In this document: piece after piece, positions 9,354 to 18,054 of the stretch
Position numbering within the stretch: position 1 is the first letter of the stretch
Layout: every line of letters begins with the position of its first letter
Assembly (NCBI GenBank): GCA_000697335.1
Contig: JNEM01007791.1
Span: 1-18,054, forward strand
DNA: 18,054 nucleotides
Reading direction: 5' to 3'
Origin: Conidiobolus incongruus B7586
Lineage: Eukaryota > Entomophthoromycota > Entomophthoromycetes > Entomophthorales > Conidiobolaceae
Position numbers and translations under genes: made by a program
The notes under the pieces: model-generated
Told to the model about the DNA's origin: nothing
Databases searched by the model: none
The model's input: the letters and a program-made list of their open reading frames with translations, nothing else

Positions 9354-9745
9354 ATGACTATTGAAAACGGTCAAAAGTAAGAAAAATTCAACTATCAATA
9401 TGGGGCAATACACTTCTCGAATCCCAAATTGTTTTTCCAAGCTCACTCTCCGAATAGGATCCCTACAGGATCGGAATGATTACAAAAATAGGATATTACT
9501 AGCCACAATATTTAGTCGCACACTTTTAAATGGAATATCTAACCAATACATCACTTCAAGTGTCGATACCATTGATTTGACTCAAAATGATCACTATGTA
9601 TTGAACATTAATGAAGAGTAGCTTAGATTAAAATGAGATTATAAATGGAGGCTTTGTTGTTGCACTTTCAAGGGATAATTATGAGAATAAATTGAAATTT
9701 AAAATTACAATGAAGAAGGAGCAGAAATAAATTATTTTAGAAGGT
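9354..9745 (+). pseudogene. Broken lectin-like copy 5, strongly decayed
   Basis: It starts with an ATG in the family context (MTIENGQ, compare MTIQNNQ of copy 1), followed by recognisable N.QYG..HFSNPK, and ends with a stretch reading RDNYENKLKFK that matches the DNNGDKVKLK region of the intact third repeat, followed by a QKW-like remnant. Overall length fits the family. I estimate well over five breaks. An open frame of 86 codons at 9361-9621 lies in a different frame from the family sequence and I regard it as accidental. Same strand and spacing as the other copies. Among the copies with a clear start this is the most decayed. Confidence 0.7.
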
Positions 9746-11007
9746 CTCTTTTATATTCCATAGCTATAGATTGAATCTAAATTGTCCTTTAACTAATACA
9801 TAAATCTCGATAAAAGTACTTATGATATAAGCTAATATACATTGCTATACCTTACATAAATGATATGATTGACAAATTTTGTATTATAATAGTTTTTATA
9901 TTACAAAAGATAAATTCTTTATAAAAAATCAATGTATAAAATTTTTATGTTATAATTAATGTAAATGTAAATGAAAATATAAAAGCATAATATAACTCAA
10001 AAAAATATATGAGAAAAATATTTCATTTTATTATTCATCAATTAGTATATTTTGTATAACACTACTATTTAAATTCCACTAATTAATATAAAAAGATACT
10101 AATATATATTAAAAATATAAATGGGGTAAAAAAAAGTTTATTGAATATATTGATTATAATGTATGGTAAAATATGCACTGAATTTAAGTTACTGTTAATT
10201 ATTACGAATAGCATTTTTACAAGTTATTTAATTTATATTAACATATAAAATTTTGTTATAATTGTTCTATGTTTAATTTAGATAAAATATTTTTCAATTT
10301 ATAATTTAATATTATAATAAAATTGAATTAATCTTAATAATGGAATAGGAACATTAATAAAATTATTAAAGTACTTAAATTGAATTATAAATTATTTAAT
10401 TGTTTTTATGCTATAATTGTTTATCTATGGTTTTATGTATAAAAATGAGAATCAAAATTTGAATTTATTATCTTTTGAAAGGAATTAATATTTATTTGAA
10501 CTATGAAAAGATTACAAGGTGATATATACACTCTTCCAGTTAAACTATTGCACCAGTAAATATATTGATATTTAAATAAATATTAAAAATATTAATTTAG
10601 TAAAGACTATTCAATGTGTAGTGACATCGTACCAAAGTTTCTATTAAAAAACGTATATTCAGATTAATATATAACATTGATAAATATTGATATGTGAAAG
10701 TTTTAGGTCAAAAAAAATTATTTAGCATTTAGTTTGGACATTCGAATTGATTTCCAAACATTATAATATCTTCAAATGTGAGTTTTAAATGACGAAATTA
10801 GCAGTTATAATACATAAATTTTTGGGACAAACAATCTAATTATACACATATTTATTATAATCGAATTTTGTTGAATTTTTTAAGTATACATTAATATTAC
10901 ACCCTCTATTATTTATATTATATTTTATTATATTGTATAATGATTTAATTTAAAAATCAACGATCAGTTAACCCTCTTTGTCAATTAAAAAATTTAAAAT
11001 TATAGCT
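9746..11007. other. AT-rich intergenic DNA between copies 5 and 6
   Basis: No gene or decayed copy seen on either strand. An 11-base word, ctcttccagtt, near 10532-10542 also occurs inside the GC-richer island near 8605. This may be coincidence. Confidence 0.6.
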
Positions 11008-11411
11008 ATGACTAGCGAAAGAGGTGAAATCTATGAAGTCTTCAACGACCAATAAGGAGAAGTTCTTTGCGTAAATCCCAATTAATGTCTCCCAAACTCT
11101 CCCACAGTGTGGAATCCTCTAAATATCCATAAGAGTTTCAAATACTGGAAAGCACAGCACTCTGATTTTGGGTTCTTTTTAGTTAATCTCGCAACCCACT
11201 AATTCCTCAACGCAAGCGATGACAGAGTAACATTGAGTCATTTTCATGACTCTCCTTGGATAATTATCGAAAATCCAGCTTTTGGTTTCTATAACATTTA
11301 GAACGGACGCTCCGCCCTTGAATTTTGGGTCATCATATTGGGGATGAAGTGGTATTTAGGCCATACAACAATCGAAAATCTCAAGAGTGGCATTTCAGAA
11401 GAGTGGGTTAA
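11008..11411 (+). pseudogene. Broken lectin-like copy 6
   Basis: The entire length of the family can be followed: MTSERGEIYEVFNDQ at the start, VNPN, WNP, KSFKYWKA, DFGF, LVNLATH, FLNASDDRVTLS, SPWII and a terminal region related to EWHFRRVG before a conserved stop. The total length is within a base of an intact gene, so the body has not lost large pieces. I estimate four to five breaks. The AATAAA after the gene is kept (11439-11444, 28 nt after the end, the same distance as in copy 1), which links copies 1 and 6. G+C is still high like the intact genes, so inactivation is probably fairly recent. Confidence 0.8.
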
Positions 11412-12904
11412 TAATCATTTGGTTCATCTGGATTTATCAATAAATCTTTTCACTAATTAGTTAACCTTTTTTATCAAACATAGCACACTTTCTTAAGAAT
11501 ATTAAATACGTATATTATAAAAAAATGTAGATATATAAAAATAATTTTAAAATAAATTATAAATAATTCAATATACAAATGGTATTGAAATATTTTTTAA
11601 ATATAGATCATTAAGATGCAGCAAATATTAATATATAAAAAAATATTGGAATAAACAAAAAAATATTAGTAATTTATTAGTTTAACCTAAATATATAATA
11701 AATATATAATAAAAATTATTTATAATATGAATAATGCAAAATAATTTAATTTCAATCAAAATTAGTTATTTTAATATAATTCATAATATTAACAAAAAAT
11801 TTCTATAATAACTTAAAACTAATATTGAAATGAATATAATAATTAAGAAAATTAAAAATATATTTTTCCAATATAATATATTATACTATATATACATATG
11901 AATATCCATTTACAGTATTAGTGTAAGCTTCTTAGAACATTACTTTAGGTATATGATACTAATATTCAATAATATATGTAATCTATCACAACAACTATAT
12001 TAGTGATAATATGTCACCCAAATTGTCACTATCCTATGATAGAATTATAATTATTTTTATTTAAATTCATAATAAAGATTTTATTATGGATCACTTTAAT
12101 TTGCAGTGTAATTATTTTAACCAAGGCTTAAATATTATATTATATAATTCAATTTAATATAGCATTCATGTCACAACTTGCATACCTTTTTTTCAGTGTT
12201 CTAATATATAAAAATTTAGTAAAACGTTATTTTTTAAAATCAATGATTTAATTGGTTTCAAAAATCGAATTTTTTTAATTCAATATCAGTTAATATGAGT
12301 CAACATTTAGCTAATTGAAATAATAATCCTTTCACTTTATAATAGAAAATAGATTTCGTATTTAGAGTAGAATATTCCATCATCTAAATTTCATGCAAGG
12401 TTATATTACATCTTGAATGTATAAGTTTGGACAATTGTGACATTATGTATTAGCAGTTTCAACAAGGAAAATGTCTAGTATAATTTAACATGAGTAATTT
12501 CATTGTTAATTTAAATCAAATATATATCCAAATTATATTTGCTGGATCCTATTAGAGTAACTTATACAGTATAAAACTCACTGTTAAGCTTAAAATTACA
12601 TAATTGATGCGAATAAGGTACAACTTCGTAACCATTCAGCCTTATTTCAGAAAAAATCCAAATATCACCATGACCCTAATGATGAAAATGGTATTGAACA
12701 AAACTTGTTGCACTTTATTTTAAACTTTTAAGAAATATACGATGATGAATTAAGTCAAAGTTTTTAATCCAAATATTCAAAACAATTAATTATCTAAAAA
12801 TTTTACTATTTTTTCTATCAACTCACTCAGAAATTAATTATTTGCAACGTCTTAAGTCTATCAATTATTATTAGCAAGTTGGATTAAACTTGTATAACAT
12901 TATT
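11412..12904. other. Intergenic DNA between copies 6 and 7
   Basis: Mostly AT-rich and empty. The stretch 12434-12580 is related to 8797-8945 upstream of copy 5. Next to it, 12594-12731 (+) is a slightly GC-richer frame of 45 codons without ATG (includes NKVQLRNHSALFQKK and HHDPNDENG) that I cannot assign. Confidence 0.6.
12434..12580 (+). repeat. Upstream block shared with copy 5 region
   Basis: In order: attgtgacattatg, tgttaatttaaatcaaa, ctggatcct and agagtaactta, each with a counterpart in 8797-8945 (ttgtgacattatg, tgttaattaaatcaaa, ttggatcct, agagtaagtta). Gaps between the words differ by a few to a few tens of bases. Both blocks precede lectin copies (7 and 5) by a few hundred base pairs, so they are probably old duplicates. 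Confidence 0.5.
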
Positions 12905-13336
12905 ATGATACCTATTGATGTAAATCAATTTTACAAAACTTTCAATGACCAATATGAGTTATGCTTATCTCTGGATCCCGATCAAGGTGGCTCAACCAGA
13001 CCAATTGTACGAGAGTAAGTTGGGATAGGTAGAAATTCCAACCTGTGGAAGGCAGAATCCTCCAAAATTGGGTTCGATCAATTATATCTCTTCAAGCGAG
13101 CTATCAACCAATACTTCAGTATAAATGATAAGGACGAATTGGAATTGAGTAGTGACAATCGTACCCATTGGAAAATCGAAAAAGATTCGGAAAGCGGTGA
13201 ATTCAACATTTTCACTGTTGGAAATGGATTTTGCGCCCTTGAATTATGCTCTGATAATAATGGACATGAAGTGACTTGTATATCTTTCGATCATAATTAT
13301 ACTCAAAAATGGCATATTAGAGATATTAAGGTGTGA
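12905..13336 (+). pseudogene. Divergent lectin-like copy 7, probably broken
   Basis: A full-length family member of about 143 codons: FYKTFNDQYE, SLDPDQ, NLWKAE, IGFDQL, INQYFS, ELSSDNRTHWKI, EFNIF, ALELCSDNNGHEV and a terminal TQKWHIRD. The spacing between DPDQ and the first-repeat Trp is the same as in the intact copies. I estimate about one break, so this is the least damaged of the non-intact copies. Its sequence is the most divergent of the recognisable ones: the GWDP-like loop is not conserved and the last strand is HIRDIKV rather than HFRKV. The last 65 codons (13139-13336) form an open frame that could give a fragment with the third repeat. A 9-bp hairpin overlaps its end. Confidence 0.7.
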
Positions 13337-13364
13337 TTACCTATGACCTTCGCAGATCACACCT
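13329..13364. repeat. 9-bp hairpin over the stop codon of copy 7
   Basis: aggtgtgat (13329-13337) pairs exactly with atcacacct (13356-13364) around an 18-nt loop; a short T run follows. Four G/C pairs per arm stand out in this background. No equivalent was seen at the ends of the other copies. Confidence 0.8.
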
Positions 13365-14344
13365 GAACAATCTTTTTACCAAATATGATAACATTAATAC
13401 AATTGATTATATATATACTTTTTAACATCAGTTTATAAAAATTAGTATTTATTACATGTAGAATGGGAATATATCAAAAACACAATTATCTTTTATAAAT
13501 TTTTGGTAGGTTTGATGAATAACAAATTAATATTAATACTCTGATCTATTTGAATTGATATTTGTATTAATTATGAACGATGGTGAATATTCTAAAAACT
13601 TTTTCTAACAATAGATATTTTCGGGATATCATATATTCACTTAAATTGAACAATTTCAATATTTATTTTAAATCTTAAATATTTTTTGTAAAGTTGAATA
13701 CTAATATACACACCTCTAGTTAGTTTATCAATCAAAATGGAATATTTGTGAAAATTTCCTTTTATTCAATTTGAAATTTTTTTGATTATAAATTTTTAAA
13801 ATATAAATTGTGTCATTGAAGGTTATACAATTTCAGAATTTTTACCTCAATGTTTTTATGTTATGTATACAGATTTAAATTAGTTGATAAGATCAATAAT
13901 ATATCATTCTAAGCAAGAATGAAACATTTGAATTCATAATGACCTTAAATACACTTGTTGAAAGCAAATTTGTTTGAAAAGGTACAAAGTTATGATCTAA
14001 CTATCACATAATTTAACATTCATTCATTAAATACAATTATTATAATAGGGTCATCATAATAATCATATTTTGTATTAATATTTGAAAAGGATATTTCGAC
14101 AGTTTCAACATCATCCAGGAACTATAAAGAATACTAAATTGATGAATAATTATCAAATTTTAGTTCATTGATTGGAATAATCAATATCATGATAAAATTA
14201 ATTCCTAGGTTTGATCTCTGAGCTAAATTTTGATATATAAATATTAAATCTTTCTAATTTTATTCAATTTAATGATTAAAAAATACATATCCAAACATTC
14301 AACCTATTAATTCATTTTATTAATTCTTATTTTATTCACAAATA
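13337..14344. other. Intergenic DNA between copies 7 and 8
   Basis: AT-rich, no gene. Contains the right arm of the copy 7 hairpin and the block at about 13889-13949 that is shared with the region upstream of copy 3. Confidence 0.65.
13919..13949 (+). repeat. Upstream block shared with copy 3
   Basis: Counterpart of 5514-5544 (about 26 of 31 identical). It lies about 430 bp before the start of copy 8. Confidence 0.55.
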
Positions 14345-14758
14345 ATGAATATGAATATTGAAGCTGACGAAATTTACGAAATCTTTAACGACGAATATGG
14401 ATTAGTATTAAGTGCAAATCCAAATCAAAACCCACCCATGACGGCTACTGCATGGAATCCCGAGGAGATCGATGAGAATTACAAATATTGGAAGGTAGGA
14501 GCCTCGGACTATGGATTTACTCTGGAGAATCTTGCCACCAACAAATTTCTTAGTGCCAGTGATGATACAGTGAAATTGACTAATGACAGTTACTGCACTT
14601 GGAATTTTATAATCCAACCAGAGTCAGATGCATACAACATTGTAAATGGACATTTTACTATGGAACTGATGGGGGATCACAACGGGGACAAAGTTACATG
14701 TAAACCTGACAATGGTGAAAGGAATCAAAAATGGCACTTCAGAAAGGTAGGAAATTGA
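14345..14758 (+). CDS. Ricin-B-type beta-trefoil lectin-like protein, copy 8
   Basis: An intact, intronless gene of 137 residues, or 135 if translation starts at the second ATG (14351), which gives exactly the N-terminal spacing of copies 1 and 2 (IYEI at 8-11). Family points: NDEYGLVLSANPNQNPP, WNPEEIDENYKYW, YGFTLENLATNKFLSASDDTV, TWNF, YNIVNG, MELMGDHNGDKV and a terminal NQKWHFRKV. The third repeat is the best conserved part, and the middle of the second repeat differs most. It ends with TGA, while copies 1, 2 and 4 end with TAA. An AATAAA lies 22 nt after the stop. No signal peptide or membrane segment. This is the last copy of the array before the housekeeping genes. Likely a cytosolic sugar-binding protein; ligand unknown. 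Confidence 0.82.
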   Translation: MNMNIEADEIYEIFNDEYGLVLSANPNQNPPMTATAWNPEEIDENYKYWKVGASDYGFTLENLATNKFLSASDDTVKLTNDSYCTWNFIIQPESDAYNIVNGHFTMELMGDHNGDKVTCKPDNGERNQKWHFRKVGN

Positions 14759-15575
14759 TGATTTTATATTTTTCAATTTAATAAATTTAAATCTTAACAA
14801 ATTAATATTAATTAAAGTAATTTTTATTATATTTAACCCTAAGTATTATTAAATTTTCAAAAAATAATCTTCTTATTATTAAAATACAGATCTTTCAAAA
14901 AATTTTTACCTAATTTAACACTGTGCTGTAATATAATAATTAATCAGTATTATAAAATTTTCAAAGTTATTTTTAATTTCGAGTACAAATAAACTAGATA
15001 ATTTCCAATATTAATATTTGATATATATAACTGGATTCAACCAAATAATCTTTACCACAAATTTTATATCTTGTATCTAGCTTGCATTTCTAATGTTTGT
15101 TTATTATTTAATATCAGATTCTTTCCTTTTATATAAGGTAAAATAATCTTAAGTACAAGTATAATAACATTATATGCATATTTTTTGAATTATTTTCATC
15201 CAACAAATTCACTCTCTTCATTAGTGTAATATTACAAAATAGATATTTCAAATTGCTATTTAGCTTGAATTTGATATAGTGATATTATGATCCAATTCAA
15301 TTGTTAAATAACTATATGTCCCAACTATTTGAACTTTAATTATCCAACCTTAATAAATTTTTAATAATTAATTTTTATTATAATATTTGAAAATAATATT
15401 TAATTCAAATTTTAATTTTTTTTTTGATAATTTAAGATTGACGTCATAAATTTATCAAAATTCTTAAAATTATTCCTAATTAAATAATTGAAATTAAAAC
15501 TTAATAGGACTGTTATTTTTAATTTCAATTTTTTTTAAAACAATTTTTATTTTCATAAAATATATTTTGAAAAAA
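14759..15575. other. AT-rich spacer between lectin array and NAXE gene
   Basis: No gene, no decayed lectin copy and no element seen. The last bases before 15576 form the presumed leader and promoter of the epimerase gene; no clear promoter motif can be picked out in such AT-rich sequence. Confidence 0.65.
14780..14785 (+). terminator. AATAAA poly(A) signal candidate for copy 8
   Basis: AATAAA 22 nt after the TGA of copy 8. Positional support only. Confidence 0.35.
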
Positions 15576-16748
15576 ATGAGTTTAAGAGTAACTAATCAAT
15601 ACTATTATAATATGAATTAATTTCAACTTATTTATCTATAGTTCATATCTTCAAAGCTTAGCCAAACTATTGACAATGAATTAATGGGACGAGGTGGTTT
15701 CAGTATTGATCAATTGATGGAATTAGGTAAATTTCTCTACTAATTTATTTTAACACTTATCTAAAATCTCCTAATAAAGCTGGGTTAAGTTGTGCTCAGT
15801 CTATTCACCACGCATTTGGGAAACAAAATTTTAAAAAGGTAGTTTTGATTTGTGGGCCTGGCAATAATGGTGGAGATGGTAAATACCAATTTAAATTGAA
15901 GTGATTTTGAATTAAGTTAGAATAGGTCTCGTATGCGCTAGACATCTTAAACACTTCGGTTATGATCCTGTCGTTATTTATCCTAAACCTAATTCTAAAG
16001 ACTTGTTCAAAGTAATATATTTTTCATGATAAATTACAATACTAATTGATATTTAATAGAATTTGACAACACAATGCAAACAATTAAATATTCCAATTGA
16101 AAATGAAATAGATATCAATTCCATCGATAACCATTACGAATTAATAGTAGATGCTATATTTGGTAAATAGCTCTTCAATATTGATTTTCATATAATATTT
16201 TAAATATAATTTTTATTAGGTTTTAGTTTTTCTGGTGAAGTTAGATCTCCTTTTGGACCTTACATTCAAGTAATATTAATAATTTTTCATAATAATTTCA
16301 AATTTTTTAATTTTGTGTTCATAGTTACTGAAGACTACTAAATTACCTGTTATTTCGAGTAAATTTATTTTTTGACTTTTATAATTCATTAAAATTAATT
16401 ATGATTACTAGTTGATGTACCTTCAGGTTGGGCAATTGATGAAGGTAAATGACCATTCTAATCAAATAAAATTATATTATTAATTATAGATTAGAGCCTA
16501 AAACTCATAATGAGAATTACTTTATGCCAACTATGCTCATTTCTTTAACAACACCCAAATTATGTGCCAAATTCTTTAGTGGAAAATACCATTATTTGGG
16601 TGGTAGATTCATCCCTCCGTAAGTTTTTAGTAACACTTATTGGGTTGTTTTTTTAATTTATTGGTTTAGCGATATGGCTAAAGAGTATGAATTGAATTTG
16701 CCAGAATATTCGGGATATGATCAGTTTGTCGTATTGAAGAATACTTAG
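15576..16748 (+). CDS. NAXE: NAD(P)H-hydrate epimerase, ten exons
   Basis: It epimerises the damaged cofactors R-NADHX and R-NADPHX so that the S-specific dehydratase can repair them. Spliced exons: 15576-15587, 15642-15726, 15780-15878, 15926-16011, 16060-16162, 16220-16269, 16325-16358, 16412-16444, 16495-16618, 16670-16748. The product is 234 residues, close to the roughly 246 of yeast Nnr1. Introns are 47-57 nt, all GT-AG. Motifs: [13 protein letters not shown] at 7-19, LMELAG at 29-34, GPGNNGGDG at 58-66, [16 protein letters not shown] at 67-82, VDAIFGFSFSG at 124-134, DVPSGW at 158-163, SLTTPK at 184-189, YLGGRFIPP at 201-209. The start fits the yeast N-terminus and leaves no room for a mitochondrial presequence, so a cytosolic form is expected. 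The acceptor of the eighth intron is the second AG (16494); the first would put a stop in frame. The first exon has only 12 nt. Confidence 0.93.
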
Positions 16749-16992
16749 TTGGAATTTTAATTTTAACATATTGGAAATTGGACTGTATTTCTTAAAATCT
16801 TTATGATATCAATATCAATTTAAAAGTCTCTTTTGAATATAGAGATTATTTAGACAGGTTTCAACCTATGACTTCATTGCTGTAAACTACCTATTGAATT
16901 TATAATTTTAAACAATCTTAATGCAATAATTATGTATTCACTGAGTTATTCACTACAAACTAATAAACATCAAAATTTTATTATTTCCAATA
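16749..16992. other. Convergent intergenic region
   Basis: About 245 bp between the stops of the two convergent housekeeping genes. It holds AATAAA words on both strands (plus strand 16962-16967, minus strand 16982-16977), so the transcripts may overlap at their 3' ends. Confidence 0.6.
16977..16982 (-). terminator. AATAAA poly(A) signal candidate for the Nudix gene
   Basis: Minus-strand AATAAA starting 11 nt after the stop codon of the Nudix gene. Positional support only. Confidence 0.4.
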
Positions 16993-17589
16993 TTAAAGTT
17001 TTTGAAATTCTAAAAGTGCCTTTTTCATAAATTTCCAACGTACCAACTCAGCAGCTTCAGCCACATCCACCTAAAAATTACATCAGATATAAAGCTCTAT
17101 AATACAAATAAATCTATTTCAAAATCCTACCCATTTTCTAGTTCTAATCTCCTTCTCAGGCCAGTTTTCTAACTCTTCAGTAACCTTCAACGTAAAAAAA
17201 GTAAAGTGTCCCTTCGCAATTCCCTGCTTATCCATCTTGTCGTGGGGCCAGTCTCCTAGCCTGTCACCAATTTCTCCCCTAATCCCAGCTTCTTCCCAAG
17301 CTTCCCTAGCAGCTCCCTCCTCGGGTGTTTCCCCCTTTTCCCAACCACCTTTTGGCTATTAAATACAACATTAGTATCAAAAGTTGAAATCCGAATAATT
17401 TATTAATTACTAAAACCCATTCATTAGGATGTTTCCTACTTGTCACGATACAAATTTGTCTTGTGACTTGGTTAAAAGGGACGACACCTACGACCTAATT
17501 GCCAATTTTTCAGTTTTTAGTTAATCAATACTTCAAAATTTAAAAAAATGTTTTACTTGTCTAATATTATGTTTAATTAAATCACTCAT
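16993..17589 (-). CDS. Nudix hydrolase, diphosphoinositol-polyphosphate phosphohydrolase (Ddp1/Aps1) type, four exons
   Basis: Predicted to hydrolyse diphosphoinositol polyphosphates and/or diadenosine polyphosphates, as fungal Aps1/Ddp1 do. Exons in transcript order: 17589-17557, 17494-17411, 17355-17131, 17070-16993; introns of 62, 55 and 60 nt, all GT-AG and all between codons. The product has 139 residues. A complete Nudix box runs from G42 to I64: E48 after five residues, then R56-E57, E60-E61 and G63. It is preceded by EWVLPKGGWE (36-45), the PKGGWE form typical of this subfamily. Other points are the hydrophobic first strand VVGVVPFN, a FTFFTLKV strand (90-97) and RTRKW before the last exon. 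It is shorter than yeast Ddp1 (about 188 residues) because it lacks its long loop, and is basically a single Nudix domain. Substrate preference within the family cannot be read from the sequence. Minus-strand AATAAA follows. It converges with the epimerase gene. Confidence 0.9.
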
Positions 17590-18054
17590 ATTGTTTTGAT
17601 TAAATATTAACTTTAGAATTTATGTGATAGTAGTTAAATATGTTAATTAGGATTGAGAATTCAATTTAAATAATGGGATATTTATATTAAAAAAACATGA
17701 GCTGATTATTTCACAGGGGTTACTTGTATTTTATTGAATTGAAAAAAATTTATAACCTAGTGGAATGATTTTCAAATATGTAAATTTAGAATTAATTTAA
17801 TAAAATATTTTGATTGAATTTGTTTCAATTTAATATTTTGTTATTATCCTTTAATTAAAATAATTAAATTTTTATAAAAAAAATTAAAATATATATTAAT
17901 TAAATTCATTTAAATATTAAATTATAAATATATTGAATTTATATTAATATATTCAATAAATGATATAAATATATTTGATAACATAATTCTAATTTATAGT
18001 ATTTTTCTTAAATTAATAAAAGGTTAAATTATATAGTTGATAAATTTATATATT
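17590..18054. other. AT-rich upstream region of the Nudix gene
   Basis: No gene seen on either strand. It must contain the promoter of the minus-strand Nudix gene, but no distinct motif can be supported in such AT-rich DNA. Confidence 0.6.

Noticed and set aside
9361-9621. Open frame of 86 codons
   Set aside because: It lies in a different frame from the lectin family sequence that can be followed across the same DNA (copy 5), and has no motif of its own.
5899-11411. A reassigned genetic code as explanation for the interrupted copies
   Set aside because: Intact genes in the window end with TAA (copies 1, 2, 4, Nudix), TAG (NAXE) and TGA (copy 8), and encode Gln with ordinary codons, so the code is standard.
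1-18054. CRISPR arrays, rRNA and tRNA genes, bacterial operon structure
   Set aside because: No regularly spaced repeats, no conserved RNA sequences, and the spliced genes show a eukaryotic genome.

Overview
The window looks like chromosomal DNA of an AT-rich, intron-dense fungus. Three things point there: non-coding DNA is mostly A and T with only short GC-richer islands where genes lie; the two recognisable housekeeping genes at the right end are cut by many very short GT-AG introns (47-62 nt); and both proteins have fungal-type sequences. TAA, TAG and TGA are all used as terminators by intact genes, so the genetic code is standard. The exact lineage cannot be fixed from the sequence; an early-diverging (zygomycete-type) or other AT-rich fungus is my inference.

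Positions 1135-14758 hold a tandem family of small beta-trefoil (ricin-B-type) lectin-like genes, all on the + strand, intronless, about 135 codons each and spaced about 1.3-2.1 kb apart. I count nine copies. Four look intact (3268, 4596, 7648, 14345). Four are recognisable but broken (5899, 9354, 11008, 12905). One more, at about 1135-1485, is so decayed that it has no useful ORF and can be recognised only by aligned motifs. The intact copies share IYEI..ND/E.YG near the N-terminus, a Trp at the end of each of three trefoil repeats and a C-terminal QKWxF(R/K)K. None shows a signal peptide, so they are probably cytosolic, like the fungal lectins associated with fruiting bodies and defence. Two intact copies are only about half identical, so the array is old and has grown and decayed by birth and death. 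Pieces of upstream DNA are also shared between distant copies, so the duplicated unit was larger than the coding region.

Between copies 4 and 5 lies a sharply GC-richer island (about 8493-8805, near 40% G+C) with CCAAT, TATA-like and AATAAA motifs in order on the minus strand and TG...CA ends. It may be a solo LTR or another inserted element.

Positions 15576-16748 (+) encode NAD(P)H-hydrate epimerase (NAXE/Nnr1 type) in ten exons. Positions 16993-17589 (-) encode a small Nudix hydrolase of the diphosphoinositol-polyphosphate phosphohydrolase type in four exons. They converge with about 245 bp between their stops. I reconstructed both from spliced exons. They are ordinary repair/turnover genes that bound the lectin array and do not obviously act with it.
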